Shown here one piece after another: positions 1 through 5,584 of a stretch of 12,779 nt of DNA. Source of the stretch: JBBECF01 sp040881945. GTDB taxonomy: Bacteria; Pseudomonadota; Alphaproteobacteria; Dongiales; Dongiaceae. How positions within the stretch are numbered: the stretch's first letter is position 1; every line of letters starts with the position of its first letter. Both the position numbers and the translations under genes were made by a program. The notes beneath the pieces are model-generated. The model made no database searches, was not told the origin of the DNA, and was given only the letters and a program-made list of their open reading frames with translations. Where the stretch lies: assembly GCA_040881945.1 (NCBI GenBank), contig JBBECF010000192.1, positions 1-12,779 of the forward strand, given 5' to 3'.

Positions 1-42
1 ATCCTCATGGCGTCAGCGGCCCCGGCCGTCGCGTGCTGCCCC

Positions 43-164
43 CTAGTGTCCCGTCCCCTAAATTCGTTTCACGAATTTCGGGGGGAACGGGCCACTAAGT
101 ACTTAAATCTAGTGGCCTGCTTATCCCAGAAATTCGAAATCGAATTTCTGGGGCAGGACACTAG
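43..164 (+). repeat. 122-bp four-way-junction repeat, copy 1
   Basis: First of three 122-bp copies, in what I call forward orientation. It begins CTAGTGTCC and ends GGACACTAG (43-51 pairs with 156-164). Between these ends lie three arms that abut with no unpaired junction bases: a 38-nt arm at 52-89 closed by CGT/ACG and containing AAATTCG/CGAATTT, a central arm at 90-117 closed by GGCCACTA/TAGTGGCC, and a 38-nt arm at 118-155 closed by TGC/GCA with a 12-bp CCCAGAAATTCG stem. It carries no gene. It resembles ERIC-like or MITE-like palindromic elements in size, but I do not recognise a named family. The CTAG ends could include a TA target duplication (C-TA-GTGTCC), which is an inference. Confidence 0.9.
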
Positions 165-186
165 GGGCGGCCCGGCCGGGCCGCCC
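165..186. terminator. 22-bp perfect GC palindrome, possible terminator
   Basis: A perfect 22-bp palindrome (GGGCGGCCCGG followed by its reverse complement) starts on the base after copy 1 of the repeat. It lies 61 bp downstream of the stop codon of the leftward receiver gene, so it could end that transcript. No T-run follows on either strand, so intrinsic termination is uncertain. It may instead be a pre-existing hairpin beside which the repeat inserted. The rest of 1-247 shows no gene I can support. Confidence 0.35.
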
Positions 187-247
187 GGCGGCAACAATGC
201 CCGTTGGCGGCAGATTTCTCAAGACCGGTTTCGCGCCGGCCGCGGCG

Positions 248-1321
248 TCACGCCCCAGCGGCGCGGTTGAACTTCTTGACGGCGGCCTCCATCTCGCGCA
301 GCAGCGCCGCCCCGGTGTCGCCGCCGTCGCCGGTAACCTTGTTGGCGAAGACGTTGCGGATGGTGTCGATATGCGCCCCGATCAGCTCGATTCGGCTCGG
401 CGTGACCGCGACGGCGGGATCGGCGGTCGCCTCGTACAACGACTTGGCGATCCGCGTGATCAGGGGATAGTCGAAGATCCCGCTCTGCCCGCGCAGCTCG
501 TGGGCGATGGCGCCGACGCCGGCAATGTGCGCCGTCGCCTCGCCCTCGCCCGCCGCCAGGGCGTCGCGCGCCGCGATCATGTCGCGCACGGAGCGGCGCA
601 CCCAGTCGGCGTAATCGCCGAAGAAGCTGTGGATGCGGTCGTCGGCGGCGCGGATGAAGGCGGGGTCGATATCGACCTGGCCCTTCAGCGAATTGACGCC
701 GAGCTTGTCGCGCAGCCGGTTGGCGAAGCGGAAGTAGATGACCTTGACGTCGTCGCGCAGCCGCTTTTTGCTGGACGCCTTGTGCACGACCTGGATCTGC
801 GCCGGGTCGATCACCCGCCTCTCGTGCGCCGCGGGCTGGTCGGTGCGCCGGCGGTCGGGTCCGAAATAGCCTTCCGTCAGGACGAATTGGCGCGGGTTGT
901 TGATGACGCTCAGGATCCGGTCGGCCATCGACTGCGCCGAGAACGGCTTGGCCAGGAAGTCGGTAACGCCGCCGTCGCGCGCCTGCTCGACGACGTCGCG
1001 GTCGGCGGCGCCGGAGACCATGACGAAGGGAACGAAACGGTCGGGCGTGTCCGAGCCGGTGCGGATCCAGCGCAGCAGCAGCTTGCCGTCGACGACCGGC
1101 ATCAGGTAGTCGGAGAAGACGATGTCGACGATGCCGAGCTCGGCCGCCGCCGGGTCCGTTCGGCCGGCCTTGAGCCGCTTGATCGCCGCGGCGCCGTCCT
1201 CGGCAACGGCCACCTCGCCGATGCCGAGCGCCCGGATCGTGTTGGCGGTAAGCAACCGCATGAAGCTGTTGTCTTCGACCACCAGAACGGTCAGGCGGTC
1301 CCAGTTCGGCTGCCTCTGCAT
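248..1321 (-). CDS. CheY-like receiver protein with C-terminal Hpt-like region
   Basis: A 357-residue cytoplasmic two-component protein. An N-terminal receiver domain (about 10-140) shows the acidic residue D17 in VVEDN, the phospho-acceptor D71 in FSDYLMP, S103 in MVSG and K125 in AKPF, so it should be phosphorylated by a histidine kinase. A linker contains GPDRRR (154-159), common in alphaproteobacterial single-domain regulators. The C-terminal half is helical and contains AHELRGQSG at 273-281, close to the histidine phosphotransfer (Hpt) consensus HxLKGxS, with H274 as candidate phospho-site. There is no DNA-binding or enzymatic output domain, so it probably relays phosphate or acts by protein contact. 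The ATG has GAAGAGG just upstream. A CtrA-type box lies about 72-86 bp before the start codon. The receiver assignment is firm; the Hpt reading is inferred from one motif. Confidence 0.9.
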   Translation of the reverse strand: MQRQPNWDRLTVLVVEDNSFMRLLTANTIRALGIGEVAVAEDGAAAIKRLKAGRTDPAAAELGIVDIVFSDYLMPVVDGKLLLRWIRTGSDTPDRFVPFVMVSGAADRDVVEQARDGGVTDFLAKPFSAQSMADRILSVINNPRQFVLTEGYFGPDRRRTDQPAAHERRVIDPAQIQVVHKASSKKRLRDDVKVIYFRFANRLRDKLGVNSLKGQVDIDPAFIRAADDRIHSFFGDYADWVRRSVRDMIAARDALAAGEGEATAHIAGVGAIAHELRGQSGIFDYPLITRIAKSLYEATADPAVAVTPSRIELIGAHIDTIRNVFANKVTGDGGDTGAALLREMEAAVKKFNRAAGA

Positions 1322-1392
1322 GGCCTCTTCGCGGTATCCGATCGGGGCGGCCGCGGGCGGCGCCGACGGCCGCCACTAAGGCGCGATCGGCC

Positions 1393-1408
1393 TTAAGGTC
1401 CGGTTAAC
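1393..1408. promoter_or_regulatory. CtrA-type binding site upstream of the receiver gene
   Basis: TTAAGGTCCGGTTAAC matches the full alphaproteobacterial CtrA box TTAA-N7-TTAAC exactly. It sits in the 103-bp gap between the HprK-PqqD stop codon and the receiver gene start, a normal promoter position for the leftward receiver gene. Such an A/T-only pattern is rare by chance in DNA this GC-rich. A small overlapping hairpin, TAAGGC (1377-1382) with GCCTTA (1390-1395), shares its right arm. CtrA binding is an inference from the motif. Confidence 0.6.
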
Positions 1409-1424
1409 GCCGCTGCGGCCGGGG

Positions 1425-2651
1425 TCAGGCCGGCGCCGCGACCAGCAGGCCGCGCTCGGTCAGATCGGCGAACAGCACGTTCACGTCACCCTCGATGCGC
1501 GCCGCGTCGATCTCGGGGAAGGCCTCGCACAGCACGCCGATCGCCTCCTCGACCGGCATCGGTTCGTCGAGCAGGCGCCACAGGGCGGCGGCGATCGGAT
1601 TGAGGTGATAGATCGAGCGGTTGTCGGCACCGACCAGGAACAGCTCGTGATCCAGTTCCCTGACCGCGACGTCCGGGCGGCGGACGAAGCGTTGCCCGGC
1701 CGCGACCGGCGCGGCGGCGCGCGGCCGCGGGGCGGCGGCCGGCGGCGCGGCCGCGTCGCCGCGCGCAGCCGGCGGCCGCGGCGGCCAGGCGGCGAAGGTC
1801 GCACGCAGCAACTCCGCCGCCGCATCGAGGTCCGAATAGCGCAGGGTGAAGCAGTGGCCGCCGGCCACCAGCGCTGCCAGGCGATCGACCGTTTCGAGCG
1901 CGGCGCCGTGCGCGAAGTTGTGCAGGATGGCCCGTTGCAGGCCCTGGCCGCGCGGGGCGGCGGTCAGCTCCGCCGGCCCGGCCGTCCGCCGGTCGAGCAG
2001 GACAAAGCCGCCGATCGGCGCCGTCGCGCCGTAGCGCACCAGGGTCTCGGGCGGCAGGTCGAGATAGAGGTAGCGGCGGTTGCCCGGCCCGCGATGCGCC
2101 GCGACGAAGTCGCGGAAGTCCTGGCCCGCGCCCGCCGGCAAGGGCAGCCGCAGCCGCGGCGCGATGCCGAGCGCCCGGCCGGCGTTGTCCGGCGCCGCGA
2201 TCGGCAGCACGTCGTCGGCGAAGACGCGCGACCCCGCCGCCGCCAGCCGCGCCATCAGCGTGCTCTTGCCGGCGCGATAGCGGCTCGGAAAGATCACCAG
2301 CCGGCCGGCGAACTCGGCGGCGCCGCAATGCAGGCACAGCAGCGACGGGTCGTCGGCGACATAGGCCCGCACCAGATCGACGATCAAGGCGCAGACGGCA
2401 TCGACCGGATCGGCATAGGCGACCGGCGCGGCCAGCCACGGCGATTCGACACGATAGCGGCCGCCGGCGCGGCGGATCGTGATGAGGGGCGGCGCGCCGG
2501 CGCTCGCCTCGGCGAAGCCTCCGGCGGAGCCAGGGTCGGCGGACACCGGGCCAAACCGCCAGCCGTGCAGCACGGCAGCCAGCGGCTGGAGCAGCATCTC
2601 GCTGTCGACCAGCGCCACCGGACGGGACAAACCTTCGAAGGCAAGAAGCAT
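1425..2651 (-). CDS. HprK-like kinase fused to a PqqD-like domain
   Basis: A 408-residue protein from the ATG at 2651; the frame stays open to a GTG at 2681. The N-terminal two-thirds is related to HPr kinase/phosphorylase: a conserved His in LHCGAAEF (about 108), a P-loop RAGKST (about 126-131) with flanking YR in place of a canonical glycine-rich loop, and an ADD motif (about 145-147) as in HprK-type kinases. An Ala/Pro/Arg-rich linker (about 290-320) leads to a PqqD-like domain (about 321-404) with VRELDHELFLV, IYHLNPIAAALW and a C-terminal LTERGLL. PqqD domains bind precursor peptides, and HprK relatives in peptide clusters can phosphorylate Ser (for example the lasso peptide paeninodin kinase). 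Two small Ser-rich exported proteins are encoded just upstream on the same strand, so they are candidate substrates (inference). True metabolic HprK lacks a PqqD domain, so this is probably not a PTS regulator. AAGG lies 8-9 nt before the ATG at 2651. Confidence 0.82.
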   Translation of the reverse strand: MLLAFEGLSRPVALVDSEMLLQPLAAVLHGWRFGPVSADPGSAGGFAEASAGAPPLITIRRAGGRYRVESPWLAAPVAYADPVDAVCALIVDLVRAYVADDPSLLCLHCGAAEFAGRLVIFPSRYRAGKSTLMARLAAAGSRVFADDVLPIAAPDNAGRALGIAPRLRLPLPAGAGQDFRDFVAAHRGPGNRRYLYLDLPPETLVRYGATAPIGGFVLLDRRTAGPAELTAAPRGQGLQRAILHNFAHGAALETVDRLAALVAGGHCFTLRYSDLDAAAELLRATFAAWPPRPPAARGDAAAPPAAAPRPRAAAPVAAGQRFVRRPDVAVRELDHELFLVGADNRSIYHLNPIAAALWRLLDEPMPVEEAIGVLCEAFPEIDAARIEGDVNVLFADLTERGLLVAAPA

Positions 2652-2704
2652 GGCGCGACCTTGGCCCGTCACGGCGTCCACGACAAGACCGCTGCCAACG
2701 CGCG

Positions 2705-2735
2705 CCGGGCCGCGCCGCCATGCGGCGCGGCCCGG
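2705..2735 (-). terminator. 14-bp perfect hairpin between small gene and HprK gene
   Basis: CCGGGCCGCGCCGC (2705-2718) and its exact reverse complement (2722-2735) are separated by a 3-nt CAT loop. The hairpin lies downstream of the small exported protein gene and about 54 bp before the kinase ATG. It could terminate or attenuate read-through from the small gene into the kinase gene, which would lower kinase output relative to the small protein. There is no T-run, so a role in mRNA processing or stability is equally possible. Confidence 0.45.
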
Positions 2736-2780
2736 TTCGCCGCGAAAGCGGTACGGCGCCGGCGCTGGCCGACGACGCGC

Positions 2781-2902
2781 CTAGTGTCCTGCCCCAGAAA
2801 TTCGTTTTCGAATTTCTGGGATAAGCAGGCCACTAGATTCAACTACTTAGTGGCCCGTTCACCCCGAAATTCGTGAAACGAATTTCGCGGACGGGATACT
2901 AG
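2781..2902 (-). repeat. 122-bp four-way-junction repeat, copy 2 (inverse orientation)
   Basis: Same 122-bp element as at 43-164, read on the minus strand, with about 7 substitutions against copy 1 by hand alignment and no indels. The changes fall mainly in the central loop and the first arm; both 8-nt central stem arms and the 12-bp third-arm stem are unchanged. Its outer stem carries one change (GTATCC against GGACAC), which is a G-U wobble in plus-strand RNA. The element overlaps the 3' end of the small exported protein gene, whose TAG stop is the terminal CTAG of the repeat. It separates that gene from the HprK-PqqD gene. Confidence 0.9.
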
Positions 2903-3291
2903 GGAAGCGTCGTGCCCAGGTCCGTGACGATGGTGGGGTCGGCTGTCGGGTCGCCGATGACGCCACCCTCCGGGGCGGTGCCGGTCGTGCCGGCGGCCGT
3001 CCCGTCGGCGGCCGCGCCCGACGGAGCCGATGGAGCCGACGGACTCGACGACTCGGCGCCCGAGCCGGCACCGTCGCCGTCGCCGCCGTCCGAGCTACCG
3101 CCCCCGCCACCCTCACCGCCACCGCCGCCGCCACCCGACGCGCCGCTGGCCCTGGCCTCGCCAAGGCTCAACAGCAGCGGCGCGGCATAGACGATCGAGG
3201 CGCCGAGCCCCAGGCGGGCGAGCGCCTGGCGCCGATTCACGCCGGCCGGCGCGCCGCGGCGGCCTAGCCGAATATCCATGGGAGTTTGCAT
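2899..3291 (-). CDS. Small exported Gly/Ser-rich protein with twin-arginine-like leader (paralogue A)
   Basis: A 130-residue protein of unknown function. Residues 19-30 are NRRQALARLGLG, followed by a hydrophobic stretch (SIVYAAPLLLSL) and ARA at about 46-48, which reads as a Tat-type or Sec-type signal peptide with an AxA cleavage site. The mature part is low complexity: a Gly run, then Ser/Asp/Gly/Ala, ending VTDLGTTLP. The frame extends to a TTG at 3312, but I chose the ATG at 3291. A strong GGAGGAGG ribosome site precedes it, and this start puts the arginine pair at 20-21, exactly as in the paralogue at 3566-3952. The stop codon is formed by the terminal CTAG of repeat copy 2, so the C-terminus was probably set by that insertion. 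The gene lies upstream of the HprK-PqqD fusion on the same strand and may be its substrate (inference). Confidence 0.72.
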   Translation of the reverse strand: MQTPMDIRLGRRGAPAGVNRRQALARLGLGASIVYAAPLLLSLGEARASGASGGGGGGGEGGGGGSSDGGDGDGAGSGAESSSPSAPSAPSGAAADGTAAGTTGTAPEGGVIGDPTADPTIVTDLGTTLP

Positions 3292-3293
3292 GC

Positions 3294-3304
3294 CCTCCTC
3301 CTCC
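3294..3304 (-). promoter_or_regulatory. Ribosome binding site that decides the start of paralogue A
   Basis: On the minus strand this reads GGAGGAGGAGG, a near-ideal Shine-Dalgarno stretch, placed just before the ATG at 3291. It sits inside the longer frame that begins at TTG 3312, so it argues for the internal ATG as the true start. Confidence 0.65.
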
Positions 3305-3377
3305 GTATCCAATGGTTGGAACGGTGGAACCTCGCGGCTCCGGCGGGATCATGCCTTACTAATTCTTGCTATTTCCC

Positions 3378-3406
3378 TAATAATAGATCCACACAATTTC
3401 AAACAA
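3378..3406 (-). promoter_or_regulatory. Putative promoter in an AT-rich island
   Basis: About 3355-3450 is strikingly AT-rich for this window. Reading leftwards, TTGTTT (3401-3406) is followed after 17 nt by TTATTA (3378-3383), or after 15 nt by TATTAT (3380-3385). This is a weak sigma70-like match in the right place to drive the small exported protein gene starting at 3291. The compositional island is clear; the exact boxes are tentative. Confidence 0.4.
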
Positions 3407-3477
3407 TATTTGGATTAGACTGTAATTGCATAAATTTTTCTCATTCGACAGATCGGCCGCGCCGTGCGATGGCCGGC

Positions 3478-3510
3478 GGCCCCGCCCCCTGCGGTCGCGG
3501 GAGCGGGGCC
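3478..3510 (-). terminator. GC-rich hairpin downstream of paralogue B
   Basis: GGCCCCGC (3478-3485) pairs perfectly with GCGGGGCC (3503-3510), with further C:G pairs inside after one mismatch. It lies about 56 bp beyond the stop codon of the leftward small protein gene at 3566-3952 and before the AT-rich promoter island of the next gene. It probably ends or stabilises that transcript, which would make the two small genes separate transcription units. No T-run follows. Confidence 0.4.
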
Positions 3511-3565
3511 GGTCCGGTCGGGACGGTTGCGGCGTCCGCGCGTCTCGCGATTCGGGTCGCCGAGG

Positions 3566-3952
3566 CTAACTATTGCCCGGCTGGCCGAACAGGATCGAGT
3601 CGTCGCCTGGGCTGCTGCCGCCATCGGAATTGTCGTCGGGACCCGACGGCGAGGTGGGTGACGTCGGACCGTCATCCGAGCCCCTGCTCTCGGCGCTCTG
3701 GCCGCTATTGGAGCTGCCGCCGCCGGGACCGCTGCCCTGGCCGCCGCCGTTGCCGCTGCTGCTGCCACCGCCACCGCCGCCGCTTCCGCCGCCGCCGGAC
3801 CCGCCATCCGCCCGCGCACGGCGCAGGCCCAACAGCATCGGCGTTGCGTAGGCGATTGAAATGCCGAGACCCAACCGGGCCAACGCCTGGCGCCGGTTCA
3901 GCGCAGGGCCGTTGCCGCCTTGTGCCTTCTTGCCGTCGTTGGTCGTTGCCAT
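3566..3952 (-). CDS. Small exported Gly/Ser-rich protein with twin-arginine-like leader (paralogue B)
   Basis: A 128-residue protein of unknown function, paralogous to 2899-3291. The identical 12-residue block NRRQALARLGLG (19-30) is followed by a hydrophobic segment SIAYATPMLLGL and ARA at about 46-48, giving a Tat-like or Sec-like signal peptide. The remainder is almost entirely Gly, Ser, Asp, Asn and Pro, ending SILFGQPGNS. It starts at an ATG preceded by GGAAGGA at good spacing. The leader-coding DNA differs from that of paralogue A at several third positions while the protein block is unchanged, so the leader appears selected at protein level. It lies between the ABC1-type kinase gene and the AT-rich region. 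The export signal is well supported; the function is unknown. Confidence 0.72.
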   Translation of the reverse strand: MATTNDGKKAQGGNGPALNRRQALARLGLGISIAYATPMLLGLRRARADGGSGGGGSGGGGGGSSSGNGGGQGSGPGGGSSNSGQSAESRGSDDGPTSPTSPSGPDDNSDGGSSPGDDSILFGQPGNS

Positions 3953-4097
3953 ATCTCGTCCTTCCTTGTTTCAGCGGCTTGCGCCCGCCACGGCGGTCCA
4001 GCCGAATCGCCCCGATAACGACGCCGGGGCGGCCCTTATTCCGCCGCCGCAAGAATTTTCGGCGAATGCCGCGGGCCGGACCGCGCCGCCGGTTGCT

Positions 4098-5450
4098 TCA
4101 GTCGGGCGGCGGCACCCCGGCGGCGCGCAGCGCCGCGGCCTGGCGTTTCTCGAGCGCCCGCAGATCGAAGCCGGCGATCAGCTCGTTGAACAGCCGGTGC
4201 CAGTTGACCTCGGCCTTGAGGTGCATGAACACCGAGCCGAGTCCGATCGCGGCGCGGTCCATGAGCGGAAACTCGCGCGGCGGCCGGACGCCGCCGAGCC
4301 GGCGCAGCTCGCGCTGCACGCGGTTGGCGACGCGGGCGCCGTAGATGCCGCTGTCGCTGTCCTGGATGCGGCGGGTGCGGTCCTCGAGCAGCGGGGCGTA
4401 GAGGAACTCCGCCCAGATGTTCAGCGCCTCGAGCAACTCCGGGCCGATGTCGGCGAAGCCCCAGCCCGCATAGGCCTGGGCGGCGAGCTCGCGGTCGCCG
4501 TCGCGCAGCGCCCGGTAAAGGTCGATGACGCCCTTGACGAAAATCGGGCGGAACACGCGGATGCAGCCGAAATCGAGCAGGTTGACCGAGCCGTCGGGCC
4601 GGATGAGGTAATTGCCCGGGTGCGGGTCGCCGTGGATCACCCCATAGCCGTAGAACGGCACGTACCAGGCGCGGAACATGTTGTAGGCGACCCGGTTGCG
4701 CAGCTCCTGATCGTCGGTCGCGGCGATGAAGCGCATGAGCGGGGCGCCGTCCCGCCAGGTCATCGTCAGCAGCCGCCGGGTGGACAGCTCGGCCACCGGC
4801 TCGGGCACGCGCACGGCCGGCTCCTTCGCCAGCATGCGCCGGTAGAGCGTCATGTTGCGCGCCTCGCGGCCGTAATCGAGCTCTTCGCGCAGGCGGTCCG
4901 CCAGCTCCCGGTAGATGTCGCCCGAGTCGATCGCCTTGTCGTAGCGGCGGTAAATCGACAGCACGAGGCGGAGCTGGGCGAGATCGGCCTCGATCGCCGA
5001 CTGCATGTCGGGATATTGCAGCTTGCAGGCGAGCCGCCGGCCGTCATGCCCGACCGCCCGGTGCACCTGGCCGAGCGAGGCGGCCGCCGCCGCCTCATGC
5101 TCGAACTCGGCGAACCGGCCGCGCCAGTTGGGCCCCAGCTCGGCCATCATGCGGCGCTTGACGAAGGCCCAGCCCATCGGCGGCGCGTTGGCCTGGAGCT
5201 GGCGCAGCTCCTCGGCGTATTCCGGCGGCAGCGCGTCGGGGATCGTCGCGAGGAACTGCACCGCCTTCATCAGCGGCCCCTTGAGGCCGCCGAGCGCCAG
5301 GCGCAGCTCGGCCGAATGCTCGACGCGGTCGAGCTTGCGCCCGAGCACGCGGTTGCCCGCGAGCTGCGCCGCCAATCCACCGATGGCGCCGCCGACGCGG
5401 GCGTAGCGGCGCATCCGGCCGCTCAGGCGGTTGGCTTCGGCATCGCTCAT
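4098..5450 (-). CDS. ABC1/UbiB-family atypical kinase
   Basis: A 450-residue ABC1/ADCK/UbiB-family protein, a protein-kinase-like fold linked to ubiquinone synthesis or lipid homeostasis. Visible family motifs are a KxGQ-like segment (KAVQ, 62-65) before LATIPDALPPEY, an Ala-rich nucleotide loop AAAAASLGQVH (about 120-130), a likely ATP-contact Lys in ACKLQ (143), EELDYGREARN (from 189), HGDPHPGN (273-280) and LDFG (DFG at 293-295). The usual Gly of KxGQ is Val here. The C-terminus shows no transmembrane helices, unlike classical UbiB, so the protein is probably soluble or peripheral. The frame runs to a TTG at 5486, but the ATG at 5450 gives a more normal N-terminus. It is divergent from the toxin-antitoxin operon. 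The exact substrate is unknown. Confidence 0.92.
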   Translation of the reverse strand: MSDAEANRLSGRMRRYARVGGAIGGLAAQLAGNRVLGRKLDRVEHSAELRLALGGLKGPLMKAVQFLATIPDALPPEYAEELRQLQANAPPMGWAFVKRRMMAELGPNWRGRFAEFEHEAAAAASLGQVHRAVGHDGRRLACKLQYPDMQSAIEADLAQLRLVLSIYRRYDKAIDSGDIYRELADRLREELDYGREARNMTLYRRMLAKEPAVRVPEPVAELSTRRLLTMTWRDGAPLMRFIAATDDQELRNRVAYNMFRAWYVPFYGYGVIHGDPHPGNYLIRPDGSVNLLDFGCIRVFRPIFVKGVIDLYRALRDGDRELAAQAYAGWGFADIGPELLEALNIWAEFLYAPLLEDRTRRIQDSDSGIYGARVANRVQRELRRLGGVRPPREFPLMDRAAIGLGSVFMHLKAEVNWHRLFNELIAGFDLRALEKRQAAALRAAGVPPPD

Positions 5451-5523
5451 GGGCACATACTTGCGGCGCCGGCACGCTGCCGACAAGGGGCCGCCGTCCG
5501 CGCAGGGGCCGATCGCAGACTGC

Positions 5524-5552
5524 TTGAATTGTTCGTCCGTTGGACGTACAAT
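5524..5552 (+). promoter_or_regulatory. Promoter and operator of the toxin-antitoxin operon
   Basis: TTGAAT (5524-5529) and TACAAT (5547-5552) are separated by exactly 17 nt, a good sigma70-type promoter ending 32 bp before the antitoxin ATG. The spacer contains the inverted repeat CGTCC-GTT-GGACG (5534-5546), and TTCGCGAA (5554-5561) lies just past the -10 box. Ribbon-helix-helix antitoxins of this family repress their own operon by binding palindromes at the promoter, so one or both are likely operators. The boxes are seen directly; the repression is inferred. Confidence 0.65.
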
Positions 5553-5584
5553 ATTCGCGAACGGGATGGATTGGAGCGGCCACG

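Noticed and set aside
1..46. A gene entering from the left edge and stopped by the CTAG of repeat copy 1
   Set aside because: One plus-strand frame does end at TAG 44-46, but only about 14 codons are visible, which is too little to support a gene.
43..164. Cloverleaf-like fold of the repeat read as a tRNA or tRNA-like gene
   Set aside because: There is no anticodon arm of normal size, no T-loop or D-loop consensus and no acceptor-end pattern; the arms are 38-nt AT-cored palindromes and the element is repeated in intergenic positions.
7..270. Reading frame that runs through repeat copy 1 (LVSRP...GQDTR) as a protein or repeat-encoded peptide
   Set aside because: The same frame is open in copy 3 but has a TAG stop in the central loop of copy 2, and no ribosome site or codon bias supports translation.
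197..1396. Long plus-strand frame opposite the receiver gene
   Set aside because: It is an antisense shadow typical of high-GC DNA; the minus-strand frame has a complete receiver domain.
1605..2876. 423-residue plus-strand frame opposite the HprK-PqqD gene
   Set aside because: Arg/Gly/Ala-rich composition without domains, and it continues through repeat copy 2; it is a shadow of the minus-strand gene.
1425..3952. A lasso peptide cluster, suggested by HprK-like kinase plus PqqD domain
   Set aside because: No asparagine-synthetase-like cyclase, transglutaminase-like protease or typical lasso precursor is present; the small proteins are about 130 residues with export signals.
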